Source: Acinetobacter terrae (GTDB lineage: Bacteria > Pseudomonadota > Gammaproteobacteria > Pseudomonadales > Moraxellaceae). Taken from it: 64,000 nucleotides of DNA. The stretch covers positions 1 to 64,000 of the forward strand of contig NZ_JABERI010000014.1 in assembly GCF_013004375.1 (NCBI RefSeq), given 5' to 3'. Made by a program: the position numbers and the translations under genes. Positions 9,445 through 19,655 of this stretch are shown one piece after another (the first letter of the stretch is position 1; the number at the start of each line of letters is the position of its first letter). A model generated the notes under the pieces. It did not search any database and had not been told where the DNA came from. It saw nothing but the letters and a program-made list of their open reading frames with translations.

Positions 9445-10022
9445 TTAAAAGAACCGCTCTTGCCCTTTTACTGAGTAGCTCAAGTTTGGTGGGATGCATA
9501 ACCGCCCCCACAATTTCATCGCAACAGCGTCCTCAATACTGGGGAACCATGCTGAATCAAAAAGATAATTTTTATCAAATTAGTGAACATGTGTTTCGTA
9601 GCGAGCAACCCACAGCTGAACTAATTCCACAATTAAAAACACATGATATTGATGTGGTCATTAATCTAAGATCACGAAATAAGGATCTGGCTGTCCTGCC
9701 CTCCACAGATTTTAAATTGGTTCATATACCCATTCACACCTGGGCCATGTCCCGTGAAGATTTATTGCAGATCATGCGACAGATTCAACAAGCCAAAGCA
9801 CTCAATCAAAAGGTCCTGATTCATTGTTATCATGGTTCAGACCGAACTGGTGCAAGTATAGCCATGTATCGAATTATTTTTGAAAACTGGAAAATTGAAG
9901 ATGCACTCAGTGAAATGAAACATGGTGGTTACGGTTTTCATCCAGTATGGATTCATATTGAAAAAATATTCAGCCCTAAAAATGTAAAATGGATTCAACA
10001 GCAGCTGTCGAATCCATTTTAA
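9441..10022 (+). CDS. Lipoprotein tyrosine/dual-specificity phosphatase-like protein
   Basis: The 193-residue protein opens with a type II signal peptide and a lipobox (LVGC, Cys19), so it should be a lipoprotein facing the periplasm. The C-terminal two thirds match cysteine phosphatases of the DSP/Siw14 kind: the P-loop is HCYHGSDRTGAS (C-x5-R), and the upstream VINLRS motif and an Asp-poor loop with HTW precede it. The substrate is unknown; a phosphorylated protein, inositol or lipid is possible. It is coupled by a 4-bp overlap to the metallo-hydrolase gene, which suggests a shared pathway. Confidence 0.8.
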   Translation: MIKRTALALLLSSSSLVGCITAPTISSQQRPQYWGTMLNQKDNFYQISEHVFRSEQPTAELIPQLKTHDIDVVINLRSRNKDLAVLPSTDFKLVHIPIHTWAMSREDLLQIMRQIQQAKALNQKVLIHCYHGSDRTGASIAMYRIIFENWKIEDALSEMKHGGYGFHPVWIHIEKIFSPKNVKWIQQQLSNPF

Positions 10023-10041
10023 TTTTTGGCTTAAGCCCGAT

Positions 10042-11058
10042 TTAGCGCTTGTCTAAAGGCACCCATTCAATCACCCACGCAGACTTCATTCCCAAGCTCT
10101 CATCATTGTTGATTTTCTTGCGCGCAGCATCTGCAGCATCTCTATTTTTCGATGGTCCAACCATAATTCGAACACCTTTCGATGTTGGACTCTTGGTGAC
10201 CTTGTAGCCTTTGGCACGCAACTTAGATGCAACTGCATCTGCATTGGCTTCATTGGCTGCCAATGCCACTTGCACCATCCACTGTTTATCTCCATTTTCC
10301 AACAGATCACGTGCTTTTTCAGCCTCAGCTTTTTTAGCAGCTTCAGCTTTTTTCTTTTCCGCTAAAGCTTTCTGTTCAGCCTCTGCTTTCTTTTCTGCTT
10401 CATGCTTTTCGGCCGCTTTACGTTTTACTTCGGCATCATGTTTGGCTTTATCGTCAGCTGCTTTTTTCTCTACTGCTTTCTTTTCAGCCGCTTTCATATC
10501 CGCTAATTTTTTATCAGCTTCTGCTTTACGTTTATCTTCAACTGTTTTTTTATCAGCATCAGTTCGCTGTTGTTGAGCTTTCTGCTGATCTAACTTTTTT
10601 TGTGCAAGCAGCTTTTCATCCGCTAAACGCTTTTGTTTCACTTTTTCATCTTCCACCAGTTCAGGTGGAATATTATCCGAACTTTGCTGTGCACCGCTAC
10701 GATGAGCATTTAAAGCCGCATATTCTTCTGCCGCTTTACGTGCAGCATCTGCTTCAGCCTGTTGCTGCATCACTAAAAATTCAGCGGCACGTGCTTCTTG
10801 TTCTGCAACTGCTTTTTCACGCCCACGACGTTGCTCTTCAAGTAAACGCTTTTCGGTTTCAACATCGACTGTTAAAGCCTGCAGCTGAACCATTTCGCCT
10901 TCTGGAGCCGGCTTTTGCTGCGTGACTTGAGCGGCAAGCTCGGGGGTTTTAAGTTCGTTTTGATATATTTCTTCTTTGCCTTTCAGGAGCAATGCTGCCA
11001 ATAAAACACCACCACCTAATAAAACAACGCCACCCATCCAGCGTTGTTTGCTATTCAT
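10042..11058 (-). CDS. SPOR-domain inner-membrane protein (DedD-like)
   Basis: Binds denuded septal peptidoglycan through a C-terminal SPOR domain, by family knowledge. From the ATG at 11058 (338 residues) there is a short cytoplasmic tail, one membrane segment (WMGGVVLLGGGVLLAALLL), a long Lys/Ala/Glu-rich coiled coil with many KAEADKKAAE-like repeats, and the SPOR domain from about residue 260 (WMVQVALAANEANADAV through VGPSKNRDAADAARKKI). The start overlaps the folC stop as ATGA and has GGAAG at proper spacing. It is the last gene of trpA-accD-folC-SPOR. Its position after folC is that of dedD in other gamma-proteobacteria. Confidence 0.88.
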   Translation of the reverse strand: MNSKQRWMGGVVLLGGGVLLAALLLKGKEEIYQNELKTPELAAQVTQQKPAPEGEMVQLQALTVDVETEKRLLEEQRRGREKAVAEQEARAAEFLVMQQQAEADAARKAAEEYAALNAHRSGAQQSSDNIPPELVEDEKVKQKRLADEKLLAQKKLDQQKAQQQRTDADKKTVEDKRKAEADKKLADMKAAEKKAVEKKAADDKAKHDAEVKRKAAEKHEAEKKAEAEQKALAEKKKAEAAKKAEAEKARDLLENGDKQWMVQVALAANEANADAVASKLRAKGYKVTKSPTSKGVRIMVGPSKNRDAADAARKKINNDESLGMKSAWVIEWVPLDKR

Positions 11059-12338
11059 TGACATTCTTCCAAATACTCCCACACCGCTTCTAAGGTATGA
11101 AATGAACCACATACCAAGATCAGCTGATTATTTTTAGTTTCATTCAGCGCTGATTTAAAAGCCAATTGAACACTTTCGAAGTGTTGTACTGTTTCACCTT
11201 GTAACGCTTCATCGAGCTGTTCAATTACAGCTGCTCGCGGAACCGTTAATGGCGCAATTTTCCATGTTAAAACAATATCTTTCAACAACTCTGCGACGGA
11301 ATTAATATCTTTATCCGCCAACATGGAAAATACAGTGATCACTTCTGTGTACTGTTTATTGTATTCCAGGAATTTTCGCAACTGATTTAACAAAAATTCT
11401 ACGCCATGGGGATTATGTCCGGCATCAAAGATTACCGTTTTGCCCTGAATCTGGCGAATTTCAAAGCGACCTGGCAATTTTGCATTTTGAATGCCTTGCG
11501 CAATTGCTTGTTGAGTCACCGTTAAGCCACTCACTAAAATTGCAGCAACCGCCGTGGAAATATTTTCCAGTGCCAAAGAACCTTTCGGTAATTTTAAAGT
11601 TGTACCTGAAGATGCAAACATCCACGCCTGACCATCGTCAGTATATTGATAGAAGTAATCACGATCAGCCGCATATAAGGTCGCCTTGCATTCATCGACT
11701 TTATTTTGAATGGCTTGTGGAAGTTGCTGTAAACCACCGAAGATCACAGGAATATCCGGACGAATAATCCCGGCTTTTTCAAAGGCAATTTTCTCAATCG
11801 TGTCGCCCAGCCAATCGGTATGGTCTAAACCAATATTGGTAATCACGGCAACATCTGGCTCAATCACATTAACCACATCTAAGCGACCACCAAGACCGAC
11901 TTCCAGCACCCAGACATCACATTGCTTGGTTTTAAAAATAACAAAGGCTGCCAGTGTGGTGGCTTCAAAGAAAGAAAGCGTTAAATCACAATCACGGCGG
12001 GCTTGATCCACTTGCACAAACGCATCCACCAAAGTCTGGTCATCCACTTCAATGCCGGACAATTTCACCCGTTCATTAAAACGGTAAATATGCGGTGATT
12101 GATACAATCCGACTTTATAGCCCTGCGCATTTAAAATGGCAGCTAAAGTGGTTGTGGTTGAGCCTTTACCATTGGTTCCCGCTACGGTCAGAACTTTTGC
12201 CTGTGGACGTGTCACACCCAGCTTTTCAGCCACTGGAATGACACGTTCCAGACCTAAATCAATCCCCGTAACGTGAACATGGCTCCAATAATCGAGCCAT
12301 GTGTTTAAAGAGTCTGTTGCAAGTGGTGCTGTGTTCAA
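11055..12338 (-). CDS. folC: Bifunctional dihydrofolate synthase / folylpolyglutamate synthase FolC
   Basis: Adds glutamate to dihydropteroate and then to reduced folates (Mur ligase superfamily, cytoplasm). 427 residues, usual size. The ATP loop [13 protein letters not shown] lies near residue 50, followed by the NERVKLSG substrate loop and the FDAGHNPHG motif of the C-terminal domain. It overlaps accD by four bases upstream and the SPOR-protein gene by four bases downstream, so the operon is translationally coupled throughout. Confidence 0.97.
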   Translation of the reverse strand: MNTAPLATDSLNTWLDYWSHVHVTGIDLGLERVIPVAEKLGVTRPQAKVLTVAGTNGKGSTTTTLAAILNAQGYKVGLYQSPHIYRFNERVKLSGIEVDDQTLVDAFVQVDQARRDCDLTLSFFEATTLAAFVIFKTKQCDVWVLEVGLGGRLDVVNVIEPDVAVITNIGLDHTDWLGDTIEKIAFEKAGIIRPDIPVIFGGLQQLPQAIQNKVDECKATLYAADRDYFYQYTDDGQAWMFASSGTTLKLPKGSLALENISTAVAAILVSGLTVTQQAIAQGIQNAKLPGRFEIRQIQGKTVIFDAGHNPHGVEFLLNQLRKFLEYNKQYTEVITVFSMLADKDINSVAELLKDIVLTWKIAPLTVPRAAVIEQLDEALQGETVQHFESVQLAFKSALNETKNNQLILVCGSFHTLEAVWEYLEECQ

Positions 12339-13231
12339 GGCAAATTCATCAGTTTCGCGACAATACGATATACAGTATCACGTAATGCGTGACGATGAAC
12401 AATTTGATCGATTACACCATGATCAAGCAAATATTCTGCACGCTGGAACGGTTCTTCCAGTTTTTCACGTACGGTTTGCTCAATTACACGTTTACCCGCA
12501 AAACCAATCATGGCTTTAGGTTCAGCGATATGCACATCACCTAACATTGCAAGTGAAGCTGTTACACCACCGTAGACGGGATGGGTCAATACCACCAAAT
12601 ACGGCAAACCTGCATCTTTCATGCGTTGAATGGCTGCTGAAGTACGTGCCATTTGCATAAGCGACAACATACCTTCCTGCATACGTGCACCACCAGATGC
12701 CGCGAAGCAAACTAAAGGTTGTTTCTCTTTAATTGCACGTTCAGCCGCTTGCACAAAACGGTCACCGACCACAGTACCCATTGAACCGCCCATAAAGTCG
12801 AATTCAAATGCACATGCGATTAAAGGAATGCCTTTCAGTAAACCTTGCATCACCACTAATGCTTCAGTTTCACCGGTTTTCTTTTGCGCTTCAGACATAC
12901 GGTCTGGATATGCCTTGCTGTCCACAAATTTCAGTGGATCTTTCGCAACAAATTCCTGACCCAGTTCATTTTGAACTTGATCGAAGAACCAGTTTAAACG
13001 GTCGCGTGCTTTCATACGCAAATGTTCGTCGCACTGCGGACAAACATAGGCATTAAATGACATCGCTGTACGTGTAACCAGTGCGTGACATTCAGGACAC
13101 TCAATGGTTGGCTCTGTAAAGGTTGCTTTGAGTGCGGTTTGCTCATCGGGTGTGTGAATACCCGGAACATGACGTTCCGTCCACGGCGTCGCTGGGCTAA
13201 GAATTTGGCCTATTTTCACTTCTTGATTCAT
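12335..13231 (-). CDS. accD: Acetyl-CoA carboxylase carboxyltransferase subunit beta AccD
   Basis: Beta half of the carboxyltransferase that moves CO2 from biotin carboxyl-carrier protein to acetyl-CoA, the first step of fatty-acid synthesis; it works with AccA. 298 residues. The N-terminal zinc ribbon uses CPECH and CPQCDEH pairs, and the crotonase-like core contains the [10 protein letters not shown] acyl-CoA oxyanion motif and [12 protein letters not shown]. It overlaps trpA upstream and folC downstream by four bases each. Confidence 0.98.
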   Translation of the reverse strand: MNQEVKIGQILSPATPWTERHVPGIHTPDEQTALKATFTEPTIECPECHALVTRTAMSFNAYVCPQCDEHLRMKARDRLNWFFDQVQNELGQEFVAKDPLKFVDSKAYPDRMSEAQKKTGETEALVVMQGLLKGIPLIACAFEFDFMGGSMGTVVGDRFVQAAERAIKEKQPLVCFAASGGARMQEGMLSLMQMARTSAAIQRMKDAGLPYLVVLTHPVYGGVTASLAMLGDVHIAEPKAMIGFAGKRVIEQTVREKLEEPFQRAEYLLDHGVIDQIVHRHALRDTVYRIVAKLMNLP

Positions 13232-14031
13232 ACTAACTCATCGAGCGCGGCTCGAAGCTCCTTGACTTTATTAACCGTTTCAACAACAGCTTGTTCTGGC
13301 GCCAGGTTCGCAAATTGTTTGACAAAAGCACTGCCCACAATGACCGCATCAGCAGCTACACCCATTGCTTTCGCAGAGGCAGCATCGCTAATACCAAAAC
13401 CCACACCAACAGGAATATCAGTCACAGCTTTAATTTTCTGGATACGCGCCGCAGCTTCAGACACATCTAAAGTTGCTGCACCGGTTACCCCTTTCAAGGA
13501 CACATAGTAGATAAAGCCACTGGCTTGTTTCGCCACATACTCAATACGTTGATCAGTAGAGGTCGGCGCAAGCAGGAAAATTTGATCCATGTCGAATTTT
13601 TTCAACACTTCATCTAAATCTTTTGCTTCTTCAGGCGGTAAATCCACCAGAAGTACACCATCTACACCGCATTCATTCGCATACGATACAAACTTTTCAT
13701 AACCAATCACTTCAACCGGGTTTAAATAACCCATCAAAACCACTGGCGTTTCTGTATCTTTCTGGCGGAACTCTTTCACCATGTTCAAAGCATCCAGGGT
13801 ATTTGTTCCACCTGCCAATGCACGTTCTGCTGCAAGGGCAATTACTGGACCATCTGCCATAGGGTCTGAAAATGGAAGACCAAGTTCAATCACATCTACA
13901 CCTGCCTCAACCATTTGATGTAACAATGGAACGGTTACTTCTGGATGAGGATCACCAGCCATCACATAAGAAACTAGCGCTTTACGCTGCTGAGATTTAA
14001 GCTGTCCAAAACGAGTGGCTAAACGTGACAT
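13228..14031 (-). CDS. trpA: Tryptophan synthase alpha chain TrpA
   Basis: Cleaves indole-3-glycerol phosphate to indole, which tunnels to TrpB. 267 residues; catalytic Glu and Asp lie in the [16 protein letters not shown] motif, and the phosphate-binding GVGFGIS loop is present. It heads the trpA-accD-folC-SPOR operon and is separated from trpB by about 6 kb of unrelated genes, so the usual trpBA pairing is broken here. Confidence 0.98.
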   Translation of the reverse strand: MSRLATRFGQLKSQQRKALVSYVMAGDPHPEVTVPLLHQMVEAGVDVIELGLPFSDPMADGPVIALAAERALAGGTNTLDALNMVKEFRQKDTETPVVLMGYLNPVEVIGYEKFVSYANECGVDGVLLVDLPPEEAKDLDEVLKKFDMDQIFLLAPTSTDQRIEYVAKQASGFIYYVSLKGVTGAATLDVSEAAARIQKIKAVTDIPVGVGFGISDAASAKAMGVAADAVIVGSAFVKQFANLAPEQAVVETVNKVKELRAALDELV

Positions 14032-14395
14032 AAGGCTATGCTTTCCTTGAATTATTTAAAAACTGAGGAGTTGGCTTTGTAGAAATACAAGACAACGCAT
14101 TGTAACGCTATTTTTTACTCATTGAATAGAGTGCAAACATTTCACGCTACATTAGACTGACAATCTCATTTTTTCAGAACAATCCGAGAACCCCATTTAC
14201 TGATATTTACGATTTTTTCTCAATGATCAAAGATGCCTAATTTTGCTATTTTAAAAAATATCCAACATTAAGATAAACTTATTTTTATTAGTAAAAAAAT
14301 GATAAAAATAATTGGGTTAGCTTTTACATTTAATGTTTTATCTAATAGCAAAACCTGCTCTATACTACGCACGATTTTCCTTTTTCTTATTTTAT
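14032..14395. other. Divergent intergenic region trpA / antiporter
   Basis: AT-rich. A -10-like TATACT at 14361-14366 points right towards the antiporter and fits a start at 14396 rather than 14333. I see no leader peptide or attenuator hairpin for the leftward trpA operon. Confidence 0.4.
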
Positions 14396-15727
14396 ATGAC
14401 TCCCGAATCCCAAGGTGAAGTGCACGCTCGCGCGCTGGCATTGCTACCTCTTATTGTATTTTTAGCCATTTTTTTAGGCAGTGGTATCTATCATTCCATC
14501 ATTGGTACTGAGTTAGCTTTTTATCAGGTTAAAGCACCTGTGGCGGCTTTGCCTGCCATTATTCTTGCCGTGCTGATTTACCGTGGAAAATTAAATACAG
14601 CCATTGATGAGTTTTTAAAAGGCGCCAGTCATCCCAATTTAATTCTAATGTTTATGGTGTTTATGCTCGCAGGCGCATTCGCCAGTACCACCAGTGCTAT
14701 TGGCAGTGTCGATGCAACCGTGCAATTGGGCCTCTCGATTATCCCGCCGTCCTTTGTCCTTCCGATGCTATTTATTATTTCGGCATTTATCGCAACAGCG
14801 ATGGGGACCTCAATGGGCACCATTGCTGCCTGTGCGCCGATTGCCTTTGGTTTCTCCCAAGTCACCAATATTGAAGCCGTCTATGCCATCGGTGCGGTGG
14901 TTGGCGGTGCCATGTTTGGTGATAACCTGTCGATGATTTCAGACACCACCATTGCCGCAACCAGCAGTCAGAAAGTTCAGCTACGCGATAAATTCAAAGT
15001 CAATGTCTGGATTGCCGTTCCTGCCGCGATCCTCAGTATTTTGATTTATGCATTTGTCAGCCATGATTCACAAACCATTGCATACAAAACTTATGACCTA
15101 TGGCTGATTTTGCCTTATGTAGCGGTGTTCTTTCTGGCTTTCTCACGCTTGCATGTACTGGCAGTTTTAACCCTAGGCGTTGTACTTTCTGGTCTGATTG
15201 GGATTATGGTCAGCCCTGATTTTGGCGTCTTAAAACTCAATAATGCCATCTATGATGGTTTTGTAGGGATGTTTGAGGTTGCGCTACTTTCGATGTTCTT
15301 GGGTGGCTTATCTGCCATTATGCAAAAAGAAGGTGGACTACAATGGCTCATCCAACGTATTTACAGTATTACCCGTTTATTTAAAGTGGGACGTCAACGT
15401 GCTGGTGAATTAGGCGTGAGTTTTCTGGTGATATTCGCGAATTTGTTCGTTGCCAACAATACCGTTGCGATTATTTTGTCTGGTGACATGGCGCGTGAAG
15501 TGGCCAAAGAATATGGCGTAGAACCGAAACGTGCTGCAGCCTTGCTGGATATTTTTTCCTGTGTCGTTCAGGGTATTATTCCCTACGGCGCTCAATTACT
15601 GCTTGCCTGCTCTATTGCGAAAATGTCCCCGGTAGAACTGATCGGTAACATTTACTATTGCTGGGTATTGGCAATCGTAGCGATATTGGCCATTGCATTT
15701 CGTTTCCCTCGATTCAATCCCGCTTAA
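14396..15727 (+). CDS. NhaC-family sodium/proton antiporter-like membrane protein
   Basis: Ion antiporter superfamily member with about ten or more membrane segments over 443 residues. The family signature is clear: MGTSMGTIAACAPIAFGF and GGAMFGDNLSMISDTTIAATS, the latter the conserved Asp-containing segment of NhaC proteins. The substrate could be Na+ or an organic cation/amino acid, and the sequence does not decide. I chose the ATG at 14396 because the upstream candidate adds an atypical hydrophobic tail and would overlap a -10 element; neither start has a good Shine-Dalgarno sequence. Confidence 0.85.
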   Translation: MTPESQGEVHARALALLPLIVFLAIFLGSGIYHSIIGTELAFYQVKAPVAALPAIILAVLIYRGKLNTAIDEFLKGASHPNLILMFMVFMLAGAFASTTSAIGSVDATVQLGLSIIPPSFVLPMLFIISAFIATAMGTSMGTIAACAPIAFGFSQVTNIEAVYAIGAVVGGAMFGDNLSMISDTTIAATSSQKVQLRDKFKVNVWIAVPAAILSILIYAFVSHDSQTIAYKTYDLWLILPYVAVFFLAFSRLHVLAVLTLGVVLSGLIGIMVSPDFGVLKLNNAIYDGFVGMFEVALLSMFLGGLSAIMQKEGGLQWLIQRIYSITRLFKVGRQRAGELGVSFLVIFANLFVANNTVAIILSGDMAREVAKEYGVEPKRAAALLDIFSCVVQGIIPYGAQLLLACSIAKMSPVELIGNIYYCWVLAIVAILAIAFRFPRFNPA

Positions 15728-15746
15728 TTTTAATATCCATGTCAAA

Positions 15747-15774
15747 AGCGACCCAAATGGGTCGCTTTTTTTAT
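15747..15774. terminator. Bidirectional terminator between the antiporter and AraC regulator genes
   Basis: Stem AAAGCGACCCA / TGGGTCGCTTT with T-runs on both strands, between two convergent genes. Confidence 0.92.
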
Positions 15775-16808
15775 GACTCAGGTGGAGCTTTTAACTGTTG
15801 TTTCCGGTGCAATAAGGTCTGACCAGCAAAAGCCTTATAAGCACGAGCCAAAGCAGATTGATCTGAATAGCCCAATTGCATGGCAATATCAGTCAATTGC
15901 ATATCCTGCTGCAACAATTGTTCACAGCGTTTCATTCGCTCAGTCTCAACAATCTTTTTAAAAGATGAATTCAGGTCATTCAATTGCCGCTGCAATGTCC
16001 GTGCAGAGACATGCAATTCATTGGCAATCTGCTCAATTTTGGGCACGCTATTTTGCACGCGTAAATATTCAGCCACCCTCATATGAATGTGCTGATCTAA
16101 ACTTTCATAACTGGGCTTGGAAGCAATCGCTTCTTCGGCTTGGCGCAGTAAAAGCTGCATTAAAGAAGGGTCAGCCAGTTCCGATTTTAAATCCAGACTG
16201 TCAGAACTAATCACAAAAGAATATTGGACATGACCAAAGCTGACTTCACAGCCAAAAAACTTTTCATAATGATAACGCGCCATCTGCGGTGCATGCGCAA
16301 ACTGCATACTCAGCAATTGCAACGATGCTGGAAAAATTTGCTTGGCCAAATGTGCCATACATGCTGAAGTTAGCTCATTAATCATCGCATATCGTGCATC
16401 ATGTAGCGGCCAAGAGAGATAAATCTCTTTATCCTGATGCAGCATTTGCATAGGAATGACTGCTGCGCCATCAATCACCAACCGGCTAAAGCGAATAATA
16501 TTTTGCAAAGCTTCAGCCACGCTATTACTACGTGAGGCCATATAACCCAACACACCAAAATGCTCGGGTCGTATATAACGTGCCATTTCAAAAACCAGTT
16601 GCGGGCAATTGAGATGTTGCTGGGTACGCTGGATAATCTCTAAGAAAAATGTATACGGTGATTGGGTATCAATCGGCAAGTTTAAGACATGACCTAATTG
16701 CGCATGGTAATCTTGCAGAAAATCAAGTTGCAATCCATCCAGCCCCCGATCTGACAAAAACATTTGCCACAGTTGAAAGTAGCCATTGGGTATCTGCAGT
16801 TCTTGCAC
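15771..16808 (-). CDS. AraC-family transcriptional regulator
   Basis: 345-residue DNA-binding regulator of the OruR/ArgR-like group. Residues about 20-200 form the PF12625-type arabinose-binding-like domain (HFGVLGYMASRSNSVAEAL). The C-terminal 100 residues hold two helix-turn-helix units (IANELHVSARTLQRQL and DIAMQLGYSDQSALARAYKAF). The effector is unknown. It diverges from the PF10118 hydrolase gene and has its own promoter (TTGACA-17-TACATT), so regulation of that neighbour is the first guess. Confidence 0.92.
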   Translation of the reverse strand: MQELQIPNGYFQLWQMFLSDRGLDGLQLDFLQDYHAQLGHVLNLPIDTQSPYTFFLEIIQRTQQHLNCPQLVFEMARYIRPEHFGVLGYMASRSNSVAEALQNIIRFSRLVIDGAAVIPMQMLHQDKEIYLSWPLHDARYAMINELTSACMAHLAKQIFPASLQLLSMQFAHAPQMARYHYEKFFGCEVSFGHVQYSFVISSDSLDLKSELADPSLMQLLLRQAEEAIASKPSYESLDQHIHMRVAEYLRVQNSVPKIEQIANELHVSARTLQRQLNDLNSSFKKIVETERMKRCEQLLQQDMQLTDIAMQLGYSDQSALARAYKAFAGQTLLHRKQQLKAPPES

Positions 16809-16854
16809 AATGCATCCTTGTTTTTTGACATTTTAAATTTTCATTCTGTCGTAA

Positions 16855-16883
16855 AATGTATAAAAAATGGCAAGTACTGTCAA
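16855..16883 (-). promoter_or_regulatory. Promoter of the AraC-type regulator gene
   Basis: Minus strand: -35 TTGACA at 16878-16883, 17-bp spacer, -10 TACATT at 16855-16860. Confidence 0.65.
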
Positions 16884-16942
16884 AACAAAACTGAAAAAGT
16901 CCGACATACTGCAATTATCCAAGGCGATTTAAGTAAAATAAA

Positions 16943-17821
16943 ATGAATGCTATTGCCCAATATCAAGTCGAGCCTGTGGTTCGCAGTAATCTTGATTTCA
17001 AACTGAATGAAGTGCCGCGTTTTTGGTTCGGTGGTGATCCCTTTATCACCCGGATGTTTGATGCGCTCAGCCTGACTTTTCCGGATGGTGAACGCTATTT
17101 TATTCAGTCGGTACGTTTGTTCCGCGACCAGATTACCGATCCAGACTTAAAACGGCGTGTGGCTGATTTTATTCGTCAGGAAGCGCAGCACGGTATAGCA
17201 CATGACAAAATGAATCAGGTCATGAAAGAGCAAGGCATGCCGGTCGATCAATTTATTCAGCGTTTAAATAAAATTTTTAAATTCGAACTGGAAAAACGCT
17301 CCCCTCAATACAATATTGCCATGACGGCTGCCGCTGAACATTTAACAGCGCTGATGGCAGAAACTTTCTATGGTCATAAAGATACATTGCGAGATGCACA
17401 TCCTTATGTCCGTGCCCTGCTAGCATGGCATGCAATTGAAGAAATGGAACACCGTGATGTGACATTTGACGTGATGAAACAGGTTGGCAATGTGCCTGAA
17501 AGCACACGCAAATTTGTACTGGCATGGACAACAGTATTAATGTTTGGCTTTACCATTTACCGCGCTAATGTGATGTTAAAGTATGATGGCTTCACACCCG
17601 TACAACGCCTGCAAATGAATATTCGCGGCCTACCGTGGTTCTTTGGTAAAAACGGCATGCTCACTAAAATGAGCAAGCAATATCGCGACTGGTTTAACAA
17701 AGACTTCCATCCTAGCCAGCATCCAGTAATTGCCCAATATGATGTCTGGGTAAAAACCCTAGAAGAAACAGGTGATCCAATCCAAGCCGGAGAAGCTTTT
17801 TGGCAAGCAGCTAAAGACTAA
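16943..17821 (+). CDS. Putative metal-dependent hydrolase (PF10118)
   Basis: 292-residue protein of the ferritin-like 'predicted metal-dependent hydrolase' family; function unproven. Metal-ligand candidates are spaced in pairs as in diiron helical bundles: RQEAQHG near residue 75, AAAEHLTALMAETF near 130, and AWHAIEEMEHRDV near 165. It diverges from the AraC-family regulator gene and ends in a terminator. A role in fatty-acid or xenobiotic metabolism would be speculation. Confidence 0.8.
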   Translation: MNAIAQYQVEPVVRSNLDFKLNEVPRFWFGGDPFITRMFDALSLTFPDGERYFIQSVRLFRDQITDPDLKRRVADFIRQEAQHGIAHDKMNQVMKEQGMPVDQFIQRLNKIFKFELEKRSPQYNIAMTAAAEHLTALMAETFYGHKDTLRDAHPYVRALLAWHAIEEMEHRDVTFDVMKQVGNVPESTRKFVLAWTTVLMFGFTIYRANVMLKYDGFTPVQRLQMNIRGLPWFFGKNGMLTKMSKQYRDWFNKDFHPSQHPVIAQYDVWVKTLEETGDPIQAGEAFWQAAKD

Positions 17822-17846
17822 TAATATTTATTGTATTTATCACTCA

Positions 17847-17878
17847 CCTAGTCTGTATAAATACGGACTGGGTTTTTA
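17847..17878 (+). terminator. Terminator downstream of the PF10118 gene
   Basis: Imperfect hairpin CCTAGTC-GTAT / ATAC-GACTGGG followed by TTTTT. Confidence 0.75.
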
Positions 17879-17893
17879 TTATTTTGCAATGCA

Positions 17894-18886
17894 TCACCAC
17901 TTGGCATAATGCTGTTCTAACAAGCCATATTCATTTAACAAGATAATTTCCTGATCACCTTGCTGAATGGTGCCGCTAATTTTGGCTTGCCATTGACTGA
18001 ACTGGCTACCGACCAATCTTAAATTCAGATTTTCATAACGTCGCCAACCCGTCTTCACATCTAAATTGAGTTTTTCATCCAGTGAACGAATAGTCCAATG
18101 ATCATCCCCCTGATGCTGAAATAAAATATCGCTTAACGGATACAAAACCCCATTAATCCACAAGCAGTTTTCATTGCCAAAACTTTCATTCACACCTGAT
18201 GCCAAATTCAATCCGATACGATTATTTTGCGAATCCCAAAAATTACACGACAACCAAAACCAAGCTGTTTCAGGCCGTAAAAAACCACAGGTATCATCGA
18301 GTGAAGCAAAGGTTTTTTCATGAAACTGTATGGTTGCCCCCTGCTTATTAATAAAGAAACCTTCACAGCCCAAAGTCGTGAGCTTTTGGGTGTAGGTCCA
18401 ACCATTAATCCCCGTCGGGCTACACATACTGAGTGGATCTGTACCTGCGCAAAAGATTCGCGCACTCAGCTTAATTTCACCATGTTTAGTCACATGAATA
18501 TAACGCACGCCATTGGCATGTTGAATATCAATTTGAAAAGGTGACTTGGAGAAAAAACTCTGGTTATAAAGTGGCTGCTCATCAACAACGGTATGCCGCG
18601 ACAAAAAGTTAATTGCATTCCACTCTAAAACTTCAGAACGCTGATGATTATAGATATAGAAAAAACCATGCCCTGCCCATGCAATATCAGCAATGGCCAG
18701 ACCAATGGTGTAATGTTCATGTTGAATGCAGCAAAATTTAAATTTTTTGTATTTTAATCGCTTACGCCAACCTGTTAAGACCTCCCCATAAGGCGTCTTA
18801 TATTGGTATTTATTTAAATAGATGGTCTTTGGGAGAGTACTAAAACGTCCATAATGCGGTTGTCCATTTGATTGAATCAAATCCAT
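17894..18886 (-). CDS. DUF2804 family protein
   Basis: 330-residue protein that resembles DUF2804 proteins, which have a lipocalin-like beta-rich fold related to carotenoid/hydroxyneurosporene-synthase-like domains; no activity is assigned. The N-terminal GWRKRLKYKKFKFCCIQ segment is the recognisable family feature. There is no signal peptide. Many Trp and aromatic residues fit a beta-barrel with a hydrophobic ligand. Single gene with a ~170-bp AT-rich upstream region. Confidence 0.7.
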   Translation of the reverse strand: MDLIQSNGQPHYGRFSTLPKTIYLNKYQYKTPYGEVLTGWRKRLKYKKFKFCCIQHEHYTIGLAIADIAWAGHGFFYIYNHQRSEVLEWNAINFLSRHTVVDEQPLYNQSFFSKSPFQIDIQHANGVRYIHVTKHGEIKLSARIFCAGTDPLSMCSPTGINGWTYTQKLTTLGCEGFFINKQGATIQFHEKTFASLDDTCGFLRPETAWFWLSCNFWDSQNNRIGLNLASGVNESFGNENCLWINGVLYPLSDILFQHQGDDHWTIRSLDEKLNLDVKTGWRRYENLNLRLVGSQFSQWQAKISGTIQQGDQEIILLNEYGLLEQHYAKW

Positions 18887-19059
18887 TTATCAAATTCCAT
18901 CTAGCTAAGAGATCACAAATCCTTAATCTTATTATGCCCATATAAATTTAACTTAAAAGTATCAAAAAGCATCTTTTCATCGAAAATATACAAAAATATA
19001 TATTATTTAATTTGGTTTGATATCCAATAAAGATAAGTTATTAATCAAATAGATATAAA

Positions 19060-19578
19060 TCAACTCTCAGATAACATTAAATAGGTATTTTCCCAGTTAT
19101 TTCCGCTGAATTCACCTTCCACCAATTGTACATAACGACCATGCACTTGATCGATCGCAATACAATCATCTACATCTAACACACGGTCTGTATGCTGTTT
19201 TTGCCAATGCTGTGCAAAGTAAGCTTTACCCCGTTGTTTTGCCAGCATGGCATTTTGTGCCACCACTAAAATATAACGATGCAATTCACCAAACTCACGA
19301 GCATCATAACCACCCAAATTAATTAAAAAGAGCTTTTGTTCAGATGAGTTTGGCTGTGCATTACTGAATTGAATTTGATATTTTTGCCCCTCGAATTCTA
19401 CGCCATTCATTTGTGCCCAAGCATCAATGTGTAAGCCTTTTTGCTCACCAAACCATGCATTTTTCAGTTGAGGATAGACTTCTTCAAGAGAATCACCGAC
19501 TGCCAGTACGACATCATGAACTTCTGTATTGGCACGTGCATGACGACCACCGAGCATGACGATAAAAAGACTGGGCAT
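19060..19578 (-). CDS. DUF1543 family protein
   Basis: 172 residues of the small DUF1543 family, unknown function. The N-terminal LFIVMLGGRHARANTEVHDVV and central INLGGYDAREFGELH are characteristic. A good Shine-Dalgarno AAGGAG lies eight bases before the ATG. It is probably cytoplasmic and monocistronic; an unusual mirror-symmetric non-coding element begins about 80 bp upstream. Confidence 0.8.
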   Translation of the reverse strand: MPSLFIVMLGGRHARANTEVHDVVLAVGDSLEEVYPQLKNAWFGEQKGLHIDAWAQMNGVEFEGQKYQIQFSNAQPNSSEQKLFLINLGGYDAREFGELHRYILVVAQNAMLAKQRGKAYFAQHWQKQHTDRVLDVDDCIAIDQVHGRYVQLVEGEFSGNNWENTYLMLSES

Positions 19579-19655
19579 GGTTTTACTCCTTAGAACTCAG
19601 GAAAATGAATAGCTTTTAATAACTTACAACTTGTAGTCACAATATGATACGTGTT

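Noticed and set aside
10211..10925. Long plus-strand ORFs opposite the SPOR protein
   Set aside because: Reverse-strand shadows of Lys/Ala/Glu codons in the coiled coil, with low-complexity Ser/Ala/Phe products.
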